From assembly GCA_021324335.1 (NCBI GenBank), contig JAJPJH010000037.1, positions 1-41,465 of the forward strand: a DNA stretch of 41,465 nucleotides, written 5' to 3'. Below the pieces are notes generated by a model. It saw only the letters and a program-made list of their open reading frames with translations, did no database searches and was not told the DNA's origin. The stretch's first letter is position 1. Every line of letters begins with the position of its first letter. This DNA comes from Gammaproteobacteria bacterium (GTDB taxonomy: Bacteria; Pseudomonadota; Gammaproteobacteria; DSM-16500). Positions 35,407 to 41,465 of the stretch are shown here, one piece after another. The position numbers and the translations under genes are program-made.

Positions 35407-35440
35407 AGAATAATGTTTAAATGTGACATCAATATGACAA
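35407..35440 (-). promoter_or_regulatory. Pho box and -10 of the membrane protein gene
   Basis: On the minus strand TTGTCAT ATTG ATGTCAC (35440-35423) gives two 7-base direct repeats four bases apart, matching the PhoB box (CTGTCAT N4 CTGTCAC). Exactly 10 bases later lies TATTCT (35412-35407), the spacing between box and -10 seen at E. coli phoA. The target ATG is 30 bases further on. Confidence 0.75.
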
Positions 35441-35472
35441 ACCTCCTTAAGAAAAACTTAAAAATTTGCTTA

Positions 35473-35500
35473 TTTACTTTACCTTGCTGTTATCTATGCT
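35473..35500 (+). promoter_or_regulatory. Possible phoB promoter
   Basis: TTTACT and TATGCT are 16 bases apart on the plus strand. Initiation would fall about 7 bases before the phoB ATG, giving an almost leaderless message; no ribosome site is seen. The Pho box lies only about 33 bases upstream, so PhoB could affect both directions. Confidence 0.4.
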
Positions 35501-35513
35501 AAAATAATGACCT

Positions 35514-36212
35514 ATGAAATCAATATCTATACTTATTATTGAAGATGAAGCTTCAATCAGGGATATGATTCAATTCGCTCTCGTTCCCGATGGCTTTACC
35601 ATCATCGAAGCTGGCGATGTTACTACTGCGAATCAAAAAATAGCTAATCACATTCCAGATCTCATTTTATTAGATTGGATGTTGCCTGGAACCAGTGGTA
35701 TTGAGTTTGCTAAGCAACTGAAACGCGATCCAAACACTAAAAATATTCCTATCATTATCCTGACAGCAAGAGCAGAAGAAGATAATAAAATTAAAGGATT
35801 TGAAATAGGTGCTGATGATTACATTACTAAACCCTTTTCTCCACGCGAATTAAGCGTACGAATTAAAGCAGTATTAAGACGCGGTCCCTTAATTAGTCCA
35901 GAAGATATTATTCAAGTAAAGAACTTACGTTTGAATATTAGCACGCACCAACTCACAATAAATGATGACCCCATACTCCTGACACCGATTGAATATAAGC
36001 TACTTTATTTTTTCGTTACCCATCAGGAACGCGTCTATAGTAGAGAACAATTATTAGATTATGTCTGGGGTAAAGTGAATTATATCGATGAACGCACGGT
36101 AGATGTCCAAATTCGTCGATTGCGTAACCGACTTAAACCTCATGGTTATAATTGCTGTATCAGAACCATTAGGGGTTCTGGCTATCAATTTACGACGAAT
36201 GGGCTTTTATGA
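35514..36212 (+). CDS. phoB: Phosphate-type response regulator PhoB
   Basis: OmpR/PhoB-family transcription factor of 232 residues. The receiver domain (1-120) has the acidic pocket IIEDEASIRD, the phospho-acceptor Asp in LILLDWMLPGTSG, Thr in ILTARAEE and Lys in DDYITKPFSPREL. The C-terminal winged helix (about 130-230) has LTPIEYKLLYFFVTHQERVYSREQLLDYVWG and ERTVDVQIRRLRNRL, the latter recognising Pho boxes. Its stop overlaps the phoR start (ATGA). Confidence 0.9.
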   Translation: MKSISILIIEDEASIRDMIQFALVPDGFTIIEAGDVTTANQKIANHIPDLILLDWMLPGTSGIEFAKQLKRDPNTKNIPIIILTARAEEDNKIKGFEIGADDYITKPFSPRELSVRIKAVLRRGPLISPEDIIQVKNLRLNISTHQLTINDDPILLTPIEYKLLYFFVTHQERVYSREQLLDYVWGKVNYIDERTVDVQIRRLRNRLKPHGYNCCIRTIRGSGYQFTTNGLL

Positions 36213-36979
36213 AATCAAATATCCAAGAAATTCTAGCTTCGTTACCTCCTCAAGTAGTTAATCATATTCAACATCTTGAACGTATGCGTCAAGATTTCGT
36301 AGCGAATGTTTCGCATGAATTACGCACCCCTCTTACTGTCATTCATGGCTATCTTGAGACATTGCTTAATCAAGATCTCGATGAAACAAAACAATGGAAA
36401 AAAATTTTCCTCCAAATGCATCAACAAACGCTGCGTATGGAAAATTTAGTTGAGAATTTATTATTACTTTCACAATTAGAAAGCCACGAAGAGAATAAAA
36501 TTGAAAAAGAAATCATTGTCTCTGATCTCTTGGAAATTATTTGTAATGAAGCAAAAGAATTAAGTAATGAGTCAAATCATCAAATTAAATTATACACCGA
36601 TAAAAATTTAATCCTTATCGGGCATGAAGCAGAATTACGAAGTTTATTTTCAAATATCATCTTCAATGCTATAAAATATACCCCTGCTCATGGTCGCATT
36701 GATATTTACTGGCACAAACAAGATAAGCAAGGTTATTTTTCTGTAAAAGACACCGGGATTGGGATTGCTTCTGAGCATATTCCAAAGCTAACTGAACGAT
36801 TTTATCGAGTTGATCCTGCACGCTCAAGAGACAGTGGTGGAACAGGGCTTGGCTTAGCCATTGTCAAGCACGTCTTGCTTCGTCATCAATCTCAGCTTGA
36901 TATACAAAGCGTATTAGGAAAAGGAAGTACTTTTACCTGTATTTTTCCTGAAAGTCGGATGCGTTATCTTTCTATTTAG
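36209..36979 (+). CDS. phoR: PhoR-like histidine kinase lacking membrane and sensor parts
   Basis: A 256-residue kinase beginning almost directly at the dimerisation domain. The phospho-accepting His36 is in DFVANVSHELRTPLTVIHGYLE, followed by the N box (SLFSNIIFNAIKYTP, Asn153), G1 (DTGIGIA, 181-187), F box and G2 (GTGLGLAIVKHV). Typical PhoR proteins are about 430 residues with N-terminal membrane helices and a PAS domain; both are absent, and the upstream overlap with phoB leaves no room for them. It is therefore a cytoplasmic kinase, perhaps constitutive or controlled by another protein. It ends two bases from the convergent yebC. Confidence 0.88.
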   Translation: MKSNIQEILASLPPQVVNHIQHLERMRQDFVANVSHELRTPLTVIHGYLETLLNQDLDETKQWKKIFLQMHQQTLRMENLVENLLLLSQLESHEENKIEKEIIVSDLLEIICNEAKELSNESNHQIKLYTDKNLILIGHEAELRSLFSNIIFNAIKYTPAHGRIDIYWHKQDKQGYFSVKDTGIGIASEHIPKLTERFYRVDPARSRDSGGTGLGLAIVKHVLLRHQSQLDIQSVLGKGSTFTCIFPESRMRYLSI

Positions 36980-36981
36980 CT

Positions 36982-37731
36982 TTATCCAAGCTTATCCATG
37001 ACTTCTTCTACAATATCCGCATTCGAATAAACCGATTGCACATCATCTAAATCTTCCAGGACATCAATCAATCCCATTATTTTTTCTGCAGTCTCTTGAT
37101 CTTCAATCACCACATCCGTCGTTGCCACCATGGTGACTTCAGCTTGCACCGGTGTTAAGCCTGCTTTTACGAGCGCCTCTTTCACTTCCATAAACATATC
37201 AGGCGTCGTAATAACATCCACACTTTTATCACTATTCACGATGATATCTTCCACACCCATCTCCAGCGCATGTTCCATCAACCGCTCTTCATCCACCCCC
37301 GGTGCGTAAGTCAATTGGCCTTGCTTTTTAAATAAGTAAGCGACTGAGCCATCGGTCCCTAAATTACCACCATGCTTTGAAAAGGCATGGCGCACTTCGG
37401 CCACCGTGCGATTACGATTGTTGGTCAAGCAATCCACCATGATCGCAATCCCACCCGGGCCATAGCCTTCATAACGCACTTCTTCTAAATGCTCGCCTTC
37501 CATGCCACCGACACCCCGTTTGATAGCACGCTCAATGACATCTTTCGTCATGTTCGCTTCCAAGGCTTTATCTAATGCTGCGCGCAAACGAGGATTATTA
37601 TTCGCTTCACCGCCCCCAATTTTCGCAGCCACGGTGATTTCGCGAATTAACTTGGTGTACAGTTTGCCGCGTTTTGCATCAACAATCGCTTTATGACGTT
37701 TGATATTTGCCCACTTACTATGTCCTGCCAT
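36982..37731 (-). CDS. yebC: YebC/PmpR-family regulator
   Basis: Widespread protein of 249 residues acting as transcription regulator or, as recent work on the family shows, in translation of difficult sequences. [32 protein letters not shown], the [27 protein letters not shown] segment and [23 protein letters not shown] region are diagnostic. It lies 9 bases after aspS. It would normally precede ruvC directly; the phoBR island intervenes. Confidence 0.95.
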   Translation of the reverse strand: MAGHSKWANIKRHKAIVDAKRGKLYTKLIREITVAAKIGGGEANNNPRLRAALDKALEANMTKDVIERAIKRGVGGMEGEHLEEVRYEGYGPGGIAIMVDCLTNNRNRTVAEVRHAFSKHGGNLGTDGSVAYLFKKQGQLTYAPGVDEERLMEHALEMGVEDIIVNSDKSVDVITTPDMFMEVKEALVKAGLTPVQAEVTMVATTDVVIEDQETAEKIMGLIDVLEDLDDVQSVYSNADIVEEVMDKLG

Positions 37732-37740
37732 GAAATTGTC

Positions 37741-39510
37741 CTACTCTTTTGTTTTGACTACACGAATACCTAATTCAATCAACTGCTCTGGCTCCACCGT
37801 GGAAGGCGCATCCATCAATGGACAGCTAGCCGTTTGTGTCTTTGGAAAAGCGATCACATCACGAATGGAAGTGGCACCCGTGATCAACATCACTAATCGA
37901 TCCAAACCAAATGCAATTCCACCATGCGGCGGACAGCCAAATTTCATTGCTGTCAATAAATGGCCGAATTTTTCTTCCGCTTCTTCCTCACTGATGTTTA
38001 AAAGTCGGAACACCGCTTTTTGCATCTCCGACGAATTAATACGGACAGAACCACCACCAATTTCACTGCCGTTTAATACCATATCATAAGCACGAGCTAA
38101 AACATGAAGCGGATCGTGTTGAAGGAATTCATCGACTGTGCTTGCTTTAGGTGAAGTAAAAGGATGATGGCAAGCAAAAATTCGACCTTCACCTTTTTCA
38201 AACATGGGAAAATCAACCACCCATAAAATACGCCACGCCTCTTCGACCAACCCACGGTCGTGTCCTATTTTCAGGCGTAATGCACCGAGCGACTCATTCA
38301 CGGTAGTCGCTTTATCAGCGCCGAAGAAAATAATGTCCCCTACGTTTGCTTGAGTTCGCTCTAAAATGCTGGCAACGACCTCGTCAGGCAAGAATTTTAA
38401 AATCGGTGATTGCAATCCTTCCTTACCTTCCGCATTAATCTTGATATAAGCCAATCCTCGCGCACCAAAGACGCTGATGTAACGCGTGTAATCATCAATT
38501 TCCTTACGGCTTAATGTTGCCCCCCCCGGTACACGTAACGCAGCGATACGACCTTGCGGATCTTTTGCCACATCCGCAAACACTTTGAATTCGACATCAC
38601 GCAGTAAATCGCCTATATCCACTAATTCCAAGGGGATGCGTAAATCCGGTTTATCTGAGCCAAAACGACGCATGGCTTCTGCATAAGTCATACGAGGGAA
38701 TGGATTAGGGAGTGTCACGCCTAATACTTCATTAAATAAACCACGAATCATATCTTCCATGATGGCTTGAATTTCATACTCATCAAGAAAGGAGGTTTCA
38801 ATGTCTAATTGCGTAAATTCAGGTTGACGATCAGCACGTAAATCTTCATCGCGGAAACAACGTACGATTTGATAATAACGATCAACGCCAGACATCATCA
38901 ACAATTGCTTAAATTGCTGCGGCGATTGTGGTAAAGCAAAAAAGCTACCCGGACGTGTACGACTCGGAACCAGATAATCTCGCGCACCTTCAGGGGTTGC
39001 ACGGGTCAAAAAGGGGGTTTCGACATCAACGAAGCCATGTGTATCTAAATAGTGACGCAAATAACGCCCAACCTTAGCACGTGTTTTCAAGCGTTCTAGC
39101 ATTTCTGGGCGGCGAATATCGAGATAACGGTAATGAAGACGCGTCTCTTCCCCCACATCATGATAGGTATCATCAATAGGGAAAGGTAAAGGATCCGAAC
39201 GGTTTAAAATAGTCAGCTCCGTTGCTGCCACTTCAATATCGCCATTATGAAGATGAGGATTAGTGGTTCCTTGCGGCCGCTGCCTAACGTGGCCTTTTAC
39301 TTGCACTACATATTCACTACGCACCGACTCAGCATTCGCAAAAGCGGTTTGCTGTTCGGGTGCAATCACCACTTGTACTAATCCTTCACGGTCACGTAAG
39401 TCAATAAAAATCACACCTCCATGGTCACGGCGACGGTGAACCCATCCTGCTAATTTGACTTCTTGACCTAACAACTCAGCCGTTACTTGGCCGCAATAAT
39501 GACTACGCAT
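37741..39510 (-). CDS. aspS: Aspartyl-tRNA synthetase, probably non-discriminating
   Basis: Class II synthetase of bacterial type, 589 residues. An N-terminal OB anticodon-binding domain is followed by the catalytic core (motif 2 [19 protein letters not shown], motif 3 [13 protein letters not shown]) with an inserted GAD domain. His30 in HRRRDHGG corresponds to the His that marks AspRS charging both tRNA-Asp and tRNA-Asn in Pseudomonas aeruginosa; discriminating E. coli AspRS has Leu. If so, Asn-tRNA would be made through GatCAB. It precedes yebC by 9 bases. Confidence 0.96.
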   Translation of the reverse strand: MRSHYCGQVTAELLGQEVKLAGWVHRRRDHGGVIFIDLRDREGLVQVVIAPEQQTAFANAESVRSEYVVQVKGHVRQRPQGTTNPHLHNGDIEVAATELTILNRSDPLPFPIDDTYHDVGEETRLHYRYLDIRRPEMLERLKTRAKVGRYLRHYLDTHGFVDVETPFLTRATPEGARDYLVPSRTRPGSFFALPQSPQQFKQLLMMSGVDRYYQIVRCFRDEDLRADRQPEFTQLDIETSFLDEYEIQAIMEDMIRGLFNEVLGVTLPNPFPRMTYAEAMRRFGSDKPDLRIPLELVDIGDLLRDVEFKVFADVAKDPQGRIAALRVPGGATLSRKEIDDYTRYISVFGARGLAYIKINAEGKEGLQSPILKFLPDEVVASILERTQANVGDIIFFGADKATTVNESLGALRLKIGHDRGLVEEAWRILWVVDFPMFEKGEGRIFACHHPFTSPKASTVDEFLQHDPLHVLARAYDMVLNGSEIGGGSVRINSSEMQKAVFRLLNISEEEAEEKFGHLLTAMKFGCPPHGGIAFGLDRLVMLITGATSIRDVIAFPKTQTASCPLMDAPSTVEPEQLIELGIRVVKTKE

Positions 39511-39555
39511 GAAGTTTATTTACTCCGTCATGATAATTGATTTAAGAAAAATGCT

Positions 39556-40197
39556 TCAGAATAATTTTTTATTATTCGCCGGCATTGTACCAGGCGGTAT
39601 GGGTTGCACAACTCCCAACGAAATTACAAATTTTAATGCTTGATCCACACTCATATCCAGTTCTATCACTTTACTTTTCGGCGCCATCATCAAAAAACCT
39701 GACGTCGGGTTCGGTGTTGTGGGGATAAAATAGCTCACCATGGTGTCTTCATGCAAAGCGTTTTCGACGGATTTGGTCGCTTCTCCTGTCTGAAACGCAA
39801 TGCTATAAACCCCTGGTAAGGGAAATTCCACCAACAAGACTTTACGAAACGACTGGCCACCCGGGGTAAAGAGTGTTTGGGTGACTTGTTTCACCCCCAA
39901 ATAAATGGTCCTAACCAAGGGAATACGCGACATTAGGGCGTCACCCATGTCAACCAAGCGCTGGCCGACATAATTCGCAACAATCACCCCGGTCAGAAAA
40001 ATAATCATGAGAGTAATGAGGACACCGATACCAGGAATATGAAACCCCAGCAGCACATCTGGCTGAAACTGGGGCGGCAGCAAGAGTAAAGACTTACTTA
40101 ATAAGTCCACTAAAAATGAGATAACCAGCAACGTTACCCAAATAGGGAGCCAGACTAATAGCCCGGAAATAAAACATTTACGGAGATAGGCTATCAT
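39556..40197 (-). CDS. DUF502 family membrane protein
   Basis: A 213-residue inner-membrane protein of the DUF502 family, often found next to aspS. Two membrane helices (about residues 10-35 and 50-75) precede a conserved cytoplasmic or periplasmic part with IPLVRTIYLGVKQVTQTL, FRKVLLVEFPLPGVYSIAFQTG and FIPTTPNPTSGFLMM. Function is unknown. Its ATG overlaps the upstream zinc-ribbon gene stop (ATGA). Confidence 0.9.
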   Translation of the reverse strand: MIAYLRKCFISGLLVWLPIWVTLLVISFLVDLLSKSLLLLPPQFQPDVLLGFHIPGIGVLITLMIIFLTGVIVANYVGQRLVDMGDALMSRIPLVRTIYLGVKQVTQTLFTPGGQSFRKVLLVEFPLPGVYSIAFQTGEATKSVENALHEDTMVSYFIPTTPNPTSGFLMMAPKSKVIELDMSVDQALKFVISLGVVQPIPPGTMPANNKKLF

Positions 40198-40469
40198 GAA
40201 GAAGCCGCCGATTTGTCACTGGCAGACCCCGTTTCACTTCCACTGCTACTTGCATTCCCACTGTCACCTTCGTTTGCTGGCTTAGGTTTAGCTTTATAAT
40301 CAGTGGCATACCAGCCTGAACCTTTCAACTGAAAGCCTGCTGCTGACACCAGTTTTTCTAACGTCTTTTGTTTACAGGCAGGACATTCGATCAAAGGCTG
40401 ATCGGAAAACTTTTGCAACGCTTCTAATTGATGGTTACAAACTTTGCATTGATATTCATAAATTGGCAT
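40194..40469 (-). CDS. FmdB-type zinc ribbon protein
   Basis: A 91-residue protein. MPIYEYQCKVCNHQLEALQK and LIECPACKQKTLEKLVSAAGFQLKGSGWYATDY form the FmdB zinc ribbon with two CXXC pairs; the C-terminal 25 residues are Ser/Gly/Asp-rich and disordered. Role unknown; the family is named after a putative regulator in formamidase operons. It is the first gene of the zinc ribbon-DUF502-aspS-yebC run. Confidence 0.92.
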   Translation of the reverse strand: MPIYEYQCKVCNHQLEALQKFSDQPLIECPACKQKTLEKLVSAAGFQLKGSGWYATDYKAKPKPANEGDSGNASSSGSETGSASDKSAASS

Positions 40470-40578
40470 ATACTACCTACCGCTTTTATATAACTCGAGC
40501 TTATGATAGAGAACTTGAAAATTTAAGCATAATGTAACCTATTTTACCACGGCTTTGACAGCCGAAAAGGATTTAATC

Positions 40579-41415
40579 ATGCAAAAAACGATCCTCATCA
40601 CCGGCTGCTCGTCCGGCATTGGCTTACGCTCAGCGACCCTGCTAAAAGAGCGTGGTTACCGGGTATTTGCTGCAGCGAGAAAAATAGCGGATGTGGAAAA
40701 GCTAAAATCGCAAGGGCTAGAGAGTATTTTACTGGATGTCAATGATTCTGCTTCTATTCAAGAAGCCCTAGAGCAAGTCCTAACCCTGACGGGGGGTACA
40801 CTCGATGCACTCTTTAATAATGCCGGTTATTTACAAGCAGGTGCAGTAGAGGATTTATCGCGAGAATTTGATCGCGCCCAATTTGAAACCAATGTGTTTG
40901 GCACCATGGATTTGACCAGGCGAGTGCTGCCAGTGATGCTTAAACAAGGGCATGGGCGCATTATTCAAAATAGTTCGATACTGGGTATGATTACTCTTCC
41001 TTATTATGGTGCTTATAATGCTTCCAAGTTTGCATTGGAAGGTTATAGCAATACGCTAAGACTCGAGTTACGCGGTACGAATATCCATGTCGTCCTCATT
41101 AACCCAGGCCCGATTTATAGCAATTTGCGCAAGAATGCTTATCAGCTTTATCAGCATACGGTAGCCGAGCAGCCTAGTCAGCATGAGAGAATTTATAAAA
41201 AAATGGAACAAAGTTATTTCAAACCCAAAAAAGATTTTCTCACCCAACAGCCTGATGCCGTGGTAAAAAAATTGATTCATGCGCTGGAAAGCAAACATCC
41301 GCGAGCGCATTATTACGTCGGATTCCCAGCACAATTGCTGGCTATATTAAGGCGATTATTACCTGACAGTGCGTTAGACTGGGTACTTAGTCGTATTGCC
41401 CATCAACCTCAATAA
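40579..41415 (+). CDS. Short-chain dehydrogenase/reductase
   Basis: NAD(P)-dependent oxidoreductase of the classical SDR family, 278 residues. The cofactor motif TGCSSGIG, the structural NNAG, catalytic Ser in NSSILG and the YGAYNASK (YxxxK) active site are all present, followed by NPGPI. It resembles the SDRs of retinol or steroid type but the substrate cannot be read. ATG 40579 with AAAGGA upstream is preferred over a TTG eight codons earlier. It is divergent from the zinc ribbon gene. Confidence 0.93.
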   Translation: MQKTILITGCSSGIGLRSATLLKERGYRVFAAARKIADVEKLKSQGLESILLDVNDSASIQEALEQVLTLTGGTLDALFNNAGYLQAGAVEDLSREFDRAQFETNVFGTMDLTRRVLPVMLKQGHGRIIQNSSILGMITLPYYGAYNASKFALEGYSNTLRLELRGTNIHVVLINPGPIYSNLRKNAYQLYQHTVAEQPSQHERIYKKMEQSYFKPKKDFLTQQPDAVVKKLIHALESKHPRAHYYVGFPAQLLAILRRLLPDSALDWVLSRIAHQPQ

Positions 41416-41430
41416 TAAAAAGGAAGCCTT

Positions 41431-41465
41431 ATGGCCTATATTCTTGTTCTTTATTACAGCCGTTA
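41431..41465 (+). CDS. Start of WrbA-like NAD(P)H:quinone oxidoreductase (partial)
   Basis: Only the first 11 residues are in the window: MAYILVLYYSR, which matches the flavodoxin-fold opening of WrbA-type proteins (ILVLYYS, FMN phosphate loop follows). AAAAAGGA lies before the ATG and the SDR gene ends 15 bases upstream, so the two are probably co-transcribed. Confidence 0.6.
   Translation, partial: MAYILVLYYSR

Overview
The window is a 41.5 kb chromosomal segment of a gammaproteobacterium. The housekeeping blocks keep the classic gammaproteobacterial order: rpsB-tsf-pyrH-frr-uppS-cdsA-bamA-skp-lpxD-fabZ-lpxA-lpxB, aspS-yebC, ruvCAB, and tolQRA/tolB-pal-cpoB. Base composition is moderately AT-rich. 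Eukaryote-like accessory proteins (an F-box protein and a calpain-like protein), a rearranged PP2C phosphatase and several toxin-antitoxin pairs suggest a host-associated member of the Legionellales (Coxiellaceae/Legionellaceae-like). That placement is inference; no marker here proves it.

Layout. (1) 110-11,203, minus strand: translation genes (rpsB, tsf, pyrH, frr) run into envelope synthesis (uppS, cdsA, bamA, skp, lpxD, fabZ, lpxA, lpxB). dxr and rseP, which usually sit in this cluster, are absent. map and sodB lie divergently at 11,392-12,768. (2) 12,818-16,337: accessory island with a calpain-like protein lacking its catalytic residues, a PIN toxin-antitoxin pair behind a palindromic promoter, and an unrecognised 466-residue protein. 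(3) 16,522-20,869: heat-shock operon clpB-usp-cbpA-cbpM with a sigma-32-like promoter. (4) 20,961-21,748: a second toxin-antitoxin pair (vapBC-like) whose toxin stops one base from the 3' end of a tRNA-Lys gene. (5) 21,948-30,098: queE and the Tol-Pal genes, interrupted between tolB and tolA by a PP2C phosphatase on the opposite strand and by a GGDEF-EAL protein degenerate in both domains. (6) 30,136-33,009: ruvB, ruvA and ruvC, with an F-box gene inserted on the plus strand between ruvA and ruvC. (7) 33,113-36,979: accessory island with a small unknown gene, a PIN/Phd pair, a multi-pass membrane protein behind a Pho-box promoter, phoB, and a phoR lacking its membrane and sensor regions. (8) 36,982-41,465: yebC, aspS, a DUF502 membrane protein, an FmdB-type zinc ribbon, an SDR and the start of a WrbA-like flavoprotein.

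The most unusual item is the PP2C phosphatase at 25,578-26,561. All recognisable metal-binding motifs are present, but the DGHGG strand-helix segment, normally just after the N-terminal ED motif, is at the extreme C-terminus. A recurring pattern is plus-strand accessory genes wedged into conserved minus-strand operons (PP2C in tol, F-box in ruv, phoBR between yebC and ruvC). Gene-free stretches are short, none above about 205 bases. Bases 1-109 show no gene I can support.
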